DNA of 33,479 nucleotides from positions 1-33,479 of the forward strand of contig JAQYWR010000066.1 of assembly GCA_029379225.1 (NCBI GenBank), written 5' to 3'. This document shows positions 1-7,509 of this stretch, piece after piece. The position numbers and the translations under genes are program-made. Source of the stretch: Nostoc sp. S4. GTDB taxonomy: Bacteria; Cyanobacteriota; Cyanobacteriia; Cyanobacteriales; Nostocaceae. Numbering within the stretch: position 1 is the first letter of the stretch; each line of letters opens with the position of its first letter. The notes beneath the pieces were generated by a model. The model searched no databases, had not been told where the DNA came from, and was given only the letters and a program-made list of their open reading frames with translations.

Positions 1-361
1 AAAGATTTACCTGCACTACCTCCTGCCATTTTTTAGTTCCGTCGAACTCACGTTAAATTAAAATAAAGATTTTTTATAGAAGCTTGACATAGTCATAAAA
101 GTAGTAATAACCGTACTATCTAGGTAGGTTATTTGGATAGTGGACTTCTTGCAAAAGTCCTTTAATACCCTACCCTCAGCCCCTAAGAGCAGGCTCTTAG
201 GGGAGACTTTGATGTAAATCAAAGGCTCTTTGGGGTTCTTTTTTTGATTTATGCAAGAAGTCTAGTATTATGTAGTGATAAAAGTTGGATTACGATCGCT
301 CTTATAGGTAAATACTGATAAAGACACGCAAGTAGTTCTTAAATTGTGACTAATTTACTTA
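1..361. other. Gene-free left edge
   Basis: No credible coding region is seen. The stretch is AT-rich and contains the MITE-like palindrome at 143-262, described separately. A TTGACA hexamer at 84-89 could be a -35 box, but no convincing -10 box follows at the right distance. Confidence 0.5.
143..262. mobile_element. MITE-like palindromic element
   Basis: The element is bounded by a perfect 11-bp terminal inverted repeat: gacttcttgca at 143-153 and tgcaagaagtc at 252-262. Inside is a perfect 11-bp hairpin, cccctaagagc at 180-190 with gctcttagggg at 193-203, and a second 7-bp stem (ctttgat/atcaaag) near 207-224. A T-run follows near 239-245. There is no coding capacity. Size, terminal repeats and nested hairpins fit a non-autonomous transposon (MITE) or a related palindromic repeat. 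The class is inferred from structure alone, and no clear target-site duplication was identified. Confidence 0.5.
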
Positions 362-425
362 AGCAAAGTTTGTTTTATATATAAATAAAAATTATCAACT
401 CATCCCAGACTTAAAAGCCCAACTG

Positions 426-659
426 TTGTCTTGGCAGATCCGTGCTTGCTTACTGGTGCTGATTTGCTACCAGGGGACTTGGCTAGGAATGCTAGAACTG
501 CATCAGCCAGAGGCTTATTTGTGGATAGAGGATGAGATAGCTTTATTAGAGGCGATCGTTACACAAGTTGGAGTCGCTTCTCAGACCCAGGCAAGTATTA
601 TCAATTATGAATTACATAGACTTCTATATTCATTACCCCCTGCTCAGTTATTATCTTGA
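426..659 (+). pseudogene. GAF-domain gene remnant
   Basis: The 77 codons from a TTG at 426 resemble the C-terminal half of a phytochrome-type GAF domain. The key stretch reads IRACLLVLICYQGTWLGMLE, followed by LWIEDEIALLEAIVTQVGVA. It aligns by eye with the GAF of the EAL-GAF-GGDEF protein at 7510-9726 (IRANLVTPILQQKRLWGLL, then a conserved Q.GIA-type end). The frame is open back to about 362 but has no usable start, and similarity is lost after the VGVA motif. There is no first half of the domain and no output domain. It is most likely a decayed fragment of a histidine kinase or cyclic-di-GMP gene. A small expressed protein is less likely. Confidence 0.55.
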
Positions 660-709
660 CTCATAATATTGAATACTATCTTCTCAGTTTTATTGTTGTT
701 GGGGTGTTA

Positions 710-1186
710 ATGTCTATTTCACACAAATATACTGTTCTTGCTCCTATTAGCCTGAGTATTGCTTTGTTGATTACTAGTTGCAGTGAAAATAAAGTTTCCC
801 AATGCCAGCGACTAATTCGACTTGTAAATGAAGGAACGTCATTGATCGATCAAAATAAAGCAACACAAGTAATCACCAGCATCCAACTGTCTAAAGATTT
901 GGAATTTATTACTAAATCGATTAAGGAACTGAATTTAACAGACCCTAAGTTAAAAGAATATCAAAGCAGTTTTGTCAAGATTTTCCACAATCTCAGTCAA
1001 GCGATCGCCAAGTCAGGTAAGGCACTTAATGCAACTAAAACAGCGCAAGAGTCGGCAGCTGGTAGGGAGACAATTCAAAAAGCGAGAACCGAAATTGACT
1101 CAGCGCTGACAGATGCTGAAACCATTGGCAAGCAGTCAGATACCTTAGTCAATGAAATGAATAAGTATTGTAGCCAGCCTGAATAA
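710..1186 (+). CDS. Small putative lipoprotein, unknown function
   Basis: This encodes about 158 residues. The start chosen is the ATG at 710, with GGGGTG about 8 bases upstream; it places a signal peptide at the very N-terminus. An upstream in-frame TTG at 656 would add 18 residues. Residues 9-23 are hydrophobic and run into a lipobox, LITSC, with lipidated Cys24, so the protein is predicted to be anchored in a membrane facing the periplasm. The mature part is helical and charged, with Lys/Glu/Gln-rich repeats and two Cys (near QCQR and KYCS) that could form a disulphide. I recognise no named family; it resembles conserved cyanobacterial hypothetical lipoproteins. A hairpin downstream at 1230-1259 would end the transcript. 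Confidence 0.7.
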   Translation: MSISHKYTVLAPISLSIALLITSCSENKVSQCQRLIRLVNEGTSLIDQNKATQVITSIQLSKDLEFITKSIKELNLTDPKLKEYQSSFVKIFHNLSQAIAKSGKALNATKTAQESAAGRETIQKARTEIDSALTDAETIGKQSDTLVNEMNKYCSQPE

Positions 1187-1229
1187 TTCTATCTGGGGTA
1201 TTGAGCAAACAGAGCATGGAGATGAAGCA

Positions 1230-1259
1230 CAGGGGAAAGACTTGTTACAATTTCCCCTG
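1230..1259 (+). terminator. Hairpin terminator candidate after lipoprotein gene
   Basis: A perfect 9-bp stem, caggggaaa (1230-1238) with tttcccctg (1251-1259), closes a 12-nt loop. It lies 43 bases after the lipoprotein stop and is followed by a pyrimidine-rich stretch, not a clean U-tract. Confidence 0.45.
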
Positions 1260-1346
1260 CTCCTATTTCTAAATCATTTGCTAATACGCCGATACCTGAG
1301 AAAGAAAGTAACTTTTATCACTCTTTTTTTTAAATATTCCTGATAC

Positions 1347-1381
1347 ACACCAACTTAGTTTGTCAAAAGAAATGTTGGTGT
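1347..1381 (+). promoter_or_regulatory. Inverted repeat in porin leader
   Basis: Perfect 8-bp arms, acaccaac (1347-1354) and gttggtgt (1374-1381), are separated by 19 nt and end 26 bases before the porin ATG. This could be a leader hairpin or an operator for a dimeric regulator. It does not match the cyanobacterial Fur or NtcA consensus that I know. Confidence 0.3.
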
Positions 1382-1407
1382 AAGTCAAATGAAATACCAG
1401 GAGTGAT

Positions 1408-3318
1408 ATGAGTTTACTGATAGCAAGCGTGCTAGCAACAGCACCAATATCTGCGCTTCATGTACTAGAACAGTCTATAATTGAGTCAGATAAATTGGTA
1501 CAGCAATCAACACAGAAAAATTTATCTCAAGTAATCCCACGTGCTAAAATTACACCGCCTGAATTAGTACAGCCAGATATAACCACCTCAACAGTTGGAA
1601 AAAAAAAGTACGAAAATATACTGAAAAAAAGTAGAGAAAAAATTCAATTTATAAGTTCTTCTAATTTGTCTGAATCAAAAAATACCCAACTTATAACAGA
1701 GGAAGCTGACAAAAATTCTCTCCATTCCCTCATCCCCATATCTCCCCATACTTCGGCTCCGCTCAGTACAAGTCTCCCCATCTCCCAATCTTCTAATTCC
1801 CCAGACTCAGACAACCCAATGTCTCAACTTACCTCAGTATCTCAGCTTGAGGATGTGCAACCCTCTGACTGGGCTTTTGGTGCTTTGCAGTCTTTGGTAG
1901 AACGCTATGACTGCATTGAAGGATATGCTGATGGTACTTATCTGGGGAGTCGTACTATTAGCCGTTATGAATTTGTGGCTGGTTTAAATGCTTGCTTAGA
2001 GAAAATTAACCAAGCGATCGCTAACAATAAACTCAAGACTGTTAATAATCAAGATTTGATCCTGCTGCAAAGGTTGCAAGCTGAATTCAAAGCAGAGTTG
2101 CAACAATTACAGCAGCGTGTCGAGGTTGTGGAAAACCGGATAAGTGAATTACAAAACAATCGGTTTTCTACAACTACCAGATTGTTTGGTCAAGCTGTTT
2201 TTAACGTTCAGGGAACCAATAGCACCGATGTGGATTTGTTTCCTAAAGATGGAGTACCTGAACGCCAAGGAAAAACGAATCTGACTTTCACAAGTAGCGC
2301 CCAACTAACCTTAGCAACTTCATTTACTGGGCGAGATTTGCTCTTAACAGGGTTGTCTGCTGGTAATTTGGGTTCTACTGCATCGTTGGTATATACCAAT
2401 ATGGGGCGGTTGGGGTTCGAGTCCAATACAGACAACAATCTAGTTATTAGTGATTTATCTTATCGATTTTTGGTCTCGAATAACTTGGGAATCGTTGTTG
2501 GTACGGCGGGAGTCAACCCCATCAACACCTTTCGCGGTATTAGCCCATTAGAAGGTTCTAGCGACGGTGCAATTTCTCTATTTGGTCAGCGTAACCCGAT
2601 TTTAGGCATTGGTAACGGCAGTGGTGGTATAGGTTTTGACTGGCAGATTAGCGATCGCATTAGTTTGCAAGGCGTTTACAGTGCAGAAATTCCTAGTTTT
2701 CCTAGCAACAGCAAACAAGGCGGATTATTTGGCGGTAGATTTACTGCTGGAACTCAGTTAACTTTTGCACCCACCAATGACATCGATATCGGCGTGCATT
2801 ATCTTTATTCCCACTCTTCAGATGGCTTACTGGGAACCGGTATCGGCGATGCTCAGCTGATTTCACCTTTTGCACTGACTACAGCTTTTGATACCCAAGC
2901 AATTGGTACTACCGTTGCTTGGCGAATTAACCCTAACTTGCAGTTGGGTGGTTGGGGTGGCTTCACTTCTTCCAAACCATCCCATCTTTCTGGAAGTGTG
3001 GAAACTACTAACTGGATGGTGTTCGCGGCTTTTCCCAATTTGTTCAGTCGTGGGAATTTAGGGGGCATTCTTGTAGGACAACCGCCAAAAATTACTTCTA
3101 GTACTTTACCTGAGGGATTTAATTTTCCTAACTTTTCCGATGGAGGGACAGCAGGGGGACATAGTGACACATCAATTCATCTAGAACTTTTTTATCGCGC
3201 CCAACTGAGTGACAATATTGCCTTGACTCCAGGCTTATTCGTGATTTTCAATCCCGATCACAATGCTGCTAACGATGCTTTAGTAGTTGGAGCATTAAGA
3301 GCAACTTTCCGGTTTTAA
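1408..3318 (+). CDS. SLH-domain outer-membrane porin (iron uptake porin / OprB family)
   Basis: The protein has 636 residues. The start is the ATG preceded by AGGAG 8 bases upstream. A hydrophobic N-terminus (1-17) acts as the export signal. Residues about 20-140 form a Ser/Pro/Gln-rich linker. An SLH domain covers about 146-195 (DVQPSDWAFGALQSLVERY, then GYADGTY and the SRYEF motif). A coiled coil follows at about 215-250, and the rest is an OprB-type beta-barrel ending in the aromatic strand RATFRF. This SLH + coiled coil + barrel order is the typical cyanobacterial porin: the SLH part binds peptidoglycan-linked polymer and the barrel passes small solutes or ions, in some homologues iron. 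Codons around residues 104-133 derive from a low-complexity intergenic-type repeat (see findings). The following secreted-protein gene is co-directional. Confidence 0.9.
   Translation: MSLLIASVLATAPISALHVLEQSIIESDKLVQQSTQKNLSQVIPRAKITPPELVQPDITTSTVGKKKYENILKKSREKIQFISSSNLSESKNTQLITEEADKNSLHSLIPISPHTSAPLSTSLPISQSSNSPDSDNPMSQLTSVSQLEDVQPSDWAFGALQSLVERYDCIEGYADGTYLGSRTISRYEFVAGLNACLEKINQAIANNKLKTVNNQDLILLQRLQAEFKAELQQLQQRVEVVENRISELQNNRFSTTTRLFGQAVFNVQGTNSTDVDLFPKDGVPERQGKTNLTFTSSAQLTLATSFTGRDLLLTGLSAGNLGSTASLVYTNMGRLGFESNTDNNLVISDLSYRFLVSNNLGIVVGTAGVNPINTFRGISPLEGSSDGAISLFGQRNPILGIGNGSGGIGFDWQISDRISLQGVYSAEIPSFPSNSKQGGLFGGRFTAGTQLTFAPTNDIDIGVHYLYSHSSDGLLGTGIGDAQLISPFALTTAFDTQAIGTTVAWRINPNLQLGGWGGFTSSKPSHLSGSVETTNWMVFAAFPNLFSRGNLGGILVGQPPKITSSTLPEGFNFPNFSDGGTAGGHSDTSIHLELFYRAQLSDNIALTPGLFVIFNPDHNAANDALVVGALRATFRF
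1722..1805 (+). repeat. Pyrimidine-rich repeat inside the porin gene
   Basis: This C/T-rich stretch contains repeated cccat/ctcccc units around the core acttcggctccgctcagta. Equivalent G/A- or C/T-rich repeats lie at 10850-10950, 25790-25863 and 28609-28737. Here it is translated in frame as part of the Ser/Pro-rich linker at about residues 105-133, between the signal sequence and the SLH domain. Confidence 0.5.
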
Positions 3319-3457
3319 TTTTATACTGTTGTAAATGTATTTAAATATGCTTTTTAGTTACTGAATTTCTCAGTAGTTAAATGCTTTCATTCCTTAATGG
3401 GAGCAAGGAAAAACCTATGCGTATATTTTCCCAGGTGATTAAAGGAGCAAATTTTTC

Positions 3458-4744
3458 ATGAGATTACATCCATCAACTCATACTACTTCCAAAAATTTTG
3501 ACGACACTCAAAAATCTGTCTTGGAAAGTTGTGATTGGCAAAAGCTGAGGCTGAAACTTTCCGCAAAATCTCAAAATTCAAAATTCTATCAGTTGTTAGC
3601 AGCAGTTGTTAGCAGCAGTAGTTTAGCCGCAGTCATCATATGTTTGGGTGGAACAAGTGCTTTGGCTCAAATCACAATTCAAAGTACTGGGACATTATCG
3701 GGTACTATTCAACTTCCCAGCATTAATCCTAATTTCAATCAAAGCATTACTCGTGTTGATACGGATGACACAGGGACTTACTCGCGGAACTTAGGTACTA
3801 AAAACAATCCTAATTACGTTCCTATATATAAGTCAGACTATGTGCAAGTGCAAACACGTAATGATGGAAGTTTGCATTATTTTGTTGACTTTAAAGGCAT
3901 TCCGATTGTCTCCTTCAACGGCGTTCTCACCTCACCCGTTCTCTCTGACGGGGAGTTGACAGCTTATAAATACCAGGGAAGATTGGCAGGAACTACATTT
4001 CAAGGAGTAGTTCAGGATGAATTTAATCTGACAAAAGCCTTATACACTGGTACTGTTACCGACCCAAATACTGGAAACCAGTATCAGGGAACTTTTGAAG
4101 TCAGTGGATATGGAGTCAGGTATAGCGATCGCAATGGTGGTGGAACTCCCACAGTCTTCGATTTCAAATCCGATCTCCCAGGTTCGCCAAAGGTGACATC
4201 TTTGGAAATGACTAACTCTCCCCTCGCAAAACTGACAATTAAAGTACCTGCAACTGCGACTCTCGTCACTCCCACACCAGTAGTTGATGGTGGTAGCACA
4301 CCGCCTCCTACACCTATAGTTAATGGTGGTGGTAATACACCGACTCCCCCACCCGTAGTTAGTGGTGGTAGCACACCCACTCTCCCAACGATAGTTGATA
4401 GCGGTAGCACAATAACTGTTGCACCAATCGTTGATAGTGGTGAGAGCATAAATGTTGCGCCAATCGTTGATAGTGGTGAGAGCATAAATGTTGCGCCAAT
4501 CGTTGATAGTGGCAGTGCGATCGCTTCGCCGACGACTACAACCCAGACATCTAGGTCTAATTCTCCATCATTATCTCCTACATCTAATATGGAATTCAGT
4601 AGTGGTAATTCTCCAGTCAATCAAATACTTGTCAATCCTGCAACCCTACCTCAAGCTGCTTGTTCAAAGGATTTTATCAATACGTGTACAAAACCTTCTT
4701 CAGCTAAAGCGGTAGGTCCTCGCAGTCGAGTGCTAGTGCGTTAG
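3458..4744 (+). CDS. Secreted Thr/Pro-rich repeat protein, unknown function
   Basis: The protein has 428 residues and an AAGGAG ribosome site about 10 bases before the ATG. It has a long N-region, then a hydrophobic core at about 46-68 and a probable signal-peptidase site after ALA70 (ALA-Q). Residues about 71-265 form a beta-rich domain (TGTLSGTIQLPS..., GVVQDEF, GTVTDPNTGNQYQGTF) that I do not recognise. Residues about 270-370 are low complexity: imperfect units of 12-14 residues such as PTPVVDGGSTPP and VDSGESINVAPI, two of them identical at the DNA level. The C-terminus has two Cys and a basic end. It is probably a cell-surface or exopolysaccharide-associated protein. It follows the SLH porin after 139 bp, so a shared envelope role is possible but unproven. 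Confidence 0.75.
   Translation: MRLHPSTHTTSKNFDDTQKSVLESCDWQKLRLKLSAKSQNSKFYQLLAAVVSSSSLAAVIICLGGTSALAQITIQSTGTLSGTIQLPSINPNFNQSITRVDTDDTGTYSRNLGTKNNPNYVPIYKSDYVQVQTRNDGSLHYFVDFKGIPIVSFNGVLTSPVLSDGELTAYKYQGRLAGTTFQGVVQDEFNLTKALYTGTVTDPNTGNQYQGTFEVSGYGVRYSDRNGGGTPTVFDFKSDLPGSPKVTSLEMTNSPLAKLTIKVPATATLVTPTPVVDGGSTPPPTPIVNGGGNTPTPPPVVSGGSTPTLPTIVDSGSTITVAPIVDSGESINVAPIVDSGESINVAPIVDSGSAIASPTTTTQTSRSNSPSLSPTSNMEFSSGNSPVNQILVNPATLPQAACSKDFINTCTKPSSAKAVGPRSRVLVR
4430..4514 (+). repeat. 36-bp tandem repeat in coding sequence
   Basis: Two identical 36-bp copies at 4430-4465 and 4466-4501 each encode VDSGESINVAPI. A partial third copy begins at 4502, and a diverged copy precedes at about 4393-4429. 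Perfect identity suggests recent duplication by slippage or unequal recombination. Confidence 0.85.
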
Positions 4745-5172
4745 ATATTTAATAACAAAAAACCTTTCCCCATTTTCTATTCTCAAAACTTCTAGGTACT
4801 TCTGGAACTCTTGCAAGGCAGAATGAAATCTATATAATGGCCAGGACAGGGTAATATTCTAATTCAAAAGTCCACCATCAGCTATTTTGTAGCGTTTTAC
4901 TGGTCAGACTTCCTTTCTCTGGTAGATTTTACCCTAATGATTTTCTGGCTATACTAGTGGCTTAAGCCGATTGATTGATAAATTTTATTGCCCAAGATGA
5001 AAAATACCAAACACTCTAGGTTTAGAACATTTATCAGTGTGGATTTTCTTTTAATTGATAAAAAATCTTGTCTGGTGTTGGAGGAAATAAATTTTCTTGG
5101 GGACTACATAAACTTTATCAGTCAATCACTCAGGTTAATATTAATACCACAAAGTAGATTTAGTTCGATTAA
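4745..5172 (+). other. Gene-free spacer with a possible promoter
   Basis: No supported gene is seen in these 428 bases. A 66-codon open frame starting at 4988 runs into the next gene and has no family resemblance. A promoter-like pair, TTGCAA at 4811-4816 and TATAAT at 4833-4838 (16-bp spacing), could drive the DUF1361 gene from a long leader or a short RNA. This rests only on box similarity. Confidence 0.35.
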
Positions 5173-5856
5173 ATGTCTTCTGAGTTAGCACCTATGAAAG
5201 AAGAATTGATAGCCAGAGTTGTACAGGTCTTGCGAATTAATATGAGTTGGATGACTTGGAATCTATTTCTGGCTTTTATACCTTTAGCTTTAAGTGTATG
5301 GCTATTTCGCATTAAGCGTGGTGGTACTTGGCTGTGGTGGCTGGGATTCTTAGTCTTCTATGCATTCTTACCTAATGCACCGTATTTGTTGACTGATGTG
5401 ATTCACTTAATAGATGATATTCGCACGATCCAATCGGTATGGATTATTACTTTAGTACTAATTCCTGTGTATTTGCTAGTAATTTTTGCTGGATTTGAAG
5501 CTTACGTAATATCATTAATTAATTGGGGTTACTATTTACATCGCATCGGTAAAAGTCAATGGATTTGGCGCTTTGAGTTGATTACCCATGCTCTTTGTGC
5601 TGTTGGTGTCTATTGGGGAAGATTTTTGCGTTTTAACAGTTGGGATTTTATTACTCAACCCGATGCCGTACTCACAAAAGGTGTTGAGGAAATTCTTGGG
5701 AAACAGCCATTGGTAATTATTGCTATCACTTTTTTGATACTTATTGGACTGTATTGGATTATGAAACGAGTAACTTTGGGTTTTGTTGGGCAATCAAAAA
5801 ATGCATATGCTCTTAAAAGAGAACAATCTAATACTAATACTCCAAATGTTCGATAA
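5173..5856 (+). CDS. DUF1361 family integral membrane protein
   Basis: The protein has 227 residues and about six hydrophobic segments. The family signature is clear: WNLFLAFIPLALS near residue 30, FYAFLPNAPYLLTDVIHL at about 68-85, and GRFLRFNSWDFITQP at about 150-165, with a last membrane helix near 180-197. These are the conserved blocks of DUF1361, found in cyanobacteria and Firmicutes and of unknown biochemical function. The start at 5173 has no strong ribosome site. A second in-frame ATG at 5194 (MKEELIARV) is an equal candidate. No neighbour suggests a pathway. Confidence 0.85.
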   Translation: MSSELAPMKEELIARVVQVLRINMSWMTWNLFLAFIPLALSVWLFRIKRGGTWLWWLGFLVFYAFLPNAPYLLTDVIHLIDDIRTIQSVWIITLVLIPVYLLVIFAGFEAYVISLINWGYYLHRIGKSQWIWRFELITHALCAVGVYWGRFLRFNSWDFITQPDAVLTKGVEEILGKQPLVIIAITFLILIGLYWIMKRVTLGFVGQSKNAYALKREQSNTNTPNVR

Positions 5857-6291
5857 TTAAAAGCTTTTATCAAAATTTAGACTTCTATGATTTTAAGAAA
5901 TGCCAGCTAATGCTATACCTTGATATCTTTATTCTATATTTTTAAAAGATTTTGATTAAAATATCTAATAAAAAATTAGTTTATTTATATCATTTTTGTT
6001 AATGATTATGTGAATATAGCAATCTTAAATCATTTGTCAAAAACTTCTGGCAAAAGTATCTATTCCTTCTTGCCTACCTCCACTACTCATTTCACAACTC
6101 AAATAGGATACTTAAACGACCTCCTAAAAATTAACCTCTTAATATTGATGAATCTGTCTAATTCTATATCTAAAGAAGAGTATATTTGGCAGCTAAATCT
6201 AATCAAAAGGAAGATGCAGCTTGACAACATGAGGATTTGAAATGAATCTAGGTTGTTTAGTTTTTATTAACTGAGATTGGAGTTTAAGAAT
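5857..6291. other. AT-rich gene-free spacer
   Basis: This 435-base stretch is strongly AT-rich. The only open frame, 76 codons from a GTG at 6010, has no ribosome site, unusual composition and no recognisable domain, so I do not call it. I see no strong hairpin or repeat. The promoter of the downstream baeRF gene probably lies here. Confidence 0.4.
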
Positions 6292-7461
6292 ATGGCTCTA
6301 TTATCTATTGATGAACTCAAAACTTTAGCAGAAAATTCTCAATTACCATGTATTTCTCTGTATATGCCTATGCAAAAAGCAGGGCCGGAGATTCGCCAAA
6401 ATCCTATTCGGTTCAAAAATTTAATCCGTGAAGTTGAGGAACGTCTTGATACGATAGGAATTCGCCATACTGATGCCCTAAATCTTCTCCAGTCAGCGAT
6501 GGAATTAGATACGAGTGATTTCTGGGAACACCAAGACTACGGATTAGCAATATTTATTTCTCCACAAGTGTTTCGCTACTACCAACTTCCAATAGAATTT
6601 TCAGAATTGATAGTTGTGAGCGATCGCTTGGACTTGAAACCGTTGCTACATTTACTCAATAATGATGGAAGCTTCTACGTCCTGGCTCTTAGCCAAAAGG
6701 AGGTCAGATTTTTTAAGGGAACTCGCTACAGCATTAACCAAATAGAAGTCGAAAATCTGCCTAAGAGTATAAATGAAGCTCTCCTAGAGGATGAAATTCA
6801 AAAAGGAGTGCAGCAGCGAATCGGCACATCTAAAAGGGGAGCTGCTAATGCTTCTTCACACCCTGGTACATTTCACGGGCAAGGAAGTCCTGACAAAGAC
6901 AAACGTCAGGAAGACATTTTACAATTTTGTTACGCTGTTGATACAGCATTGCATGAGAAATTACGCGAGCAAAAAGCACCTTTAGTTTTAGCTGGGGTTG
7001 AGTATCTTTTCCCAATTTATCAACAAGCAAATACTTATAATCATTTGGTGGAGGAATCGATTACAGGCAATCCGGAATTCATCAAGCCAGAAGAATTGCA
7101 AGACCAAGCTTGGCATATTGTCGAACCTCTGTTTCATCAAAATCAAAACCAAGTAATGGAACTTTACCAACAACTAGCTGGTGAAGGTAGTGGTAAAGCT
7201 ATTAGTGATATTAAAGAAATTATACCAGCTGCCTATTACCAAAGAGTTGATTCTTTGTTTGTGCCAGTAGGACAGCAGATTTGGGGTAAATTTGATTCAG
7301 AAACAATGGCTGTAGATTTTCACCCAAAAGCAGAACCAGAAGACTACGATTTATTAGATTTTGCTGCGATTCATACGCTTTTAAATGGTGGACAAGTGTA
7401 TGCTGTGGAGCCAGAAAAAATGCCAAATGGCGCATCAGCAGCAGCAATTTTCCGATTTTGA
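6292..7461 (+). CDS. Bacterial eRF1/Pelota-like protein (baeRF, probably family 3)
   Basis: The protein has 389 residues. The ATG at 6292 is chosen because GGAG lies 10 bases upstream; an earlier in-frame TTG at 6277 overlaps that site. The N-terminus reads LLSIDELKTLAENSQLPCISLYMPMQKAGPE, typical of the bacterial archaeo-eukaryotic release-factor (baeRF) families. A central loop near residues 187-200 contains FHGQGSPDKDK, positioned like the GGQ loop of eRF1. The C-terminal third (VEPLFHQNQ..., VDSLFVPVGQQIWGKFD, DLLDFAAIHTLLNGGQVYAV) resembles the L7Ae/eRF1 C-domain, with release-factor-like features. Such proteins are proposed to act in ribosome rescue or peptidyl-tRNA hydrolysis, but the role is not established. 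It converges on the gene at 7510 with a 48-bp gap. Confidence 0.75.
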   Translation: MALLSIDELKTLAENSQLPCISLYMPMQKAGPEIRQNPIRFKNLIREVEERLDTIGIRHTDALNLLQSAMELDTSDFWEHQDYGLAIFISPQVFRYYQLPIEFSELIVVSDRLDLKPLLHLLNNDGSFYVLALSQKEVRFFKGTRYSINQIEVENLPKSINEALLEDEIQKGVQQRIGTSKRGAANASSHPGTFHGQGSPDKDKRQEDILQFCYAVDTALHEKLREQKAPLVLAGVEYLFPIYQQANTYNHLVEESITGNPEFIKPEELQDQAWHIVEPLFHQNQNQVMELYQQLAGEGSGKAISDIKEIIPAAYYQRVDSLFVPVGQQIWGKFDSETMAVDFHPKAEPEDYDLLDFAAIHTLLNGGQVYAVEPEKMPNGASAAAIFRF

Positions 7462-7509
7462 GGTTGTCAGCTTTTAATTGCTTCAATTGCCGCATTTGAA
7501 GACGCTAGC

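Noticed and set aside
84..112. TTGACA near the left edge as a promoter
   Set aside because: No acceptable -10 box at 16-18 bp, and no intact gene downstream within a reasonable distance.
4988..5188. 66-codon open frame overlapping the DUF1361 start
   Set aside because: It overlaps a well-supported gene start, has no ribosome site and no family resemblance.
6010..6240. 76-codon open frame from a GTG in an AT-rich spacer
   Set aside because: No ribosome site, no hydrophobic or domain pattern and AT-driven composition; may be chance.
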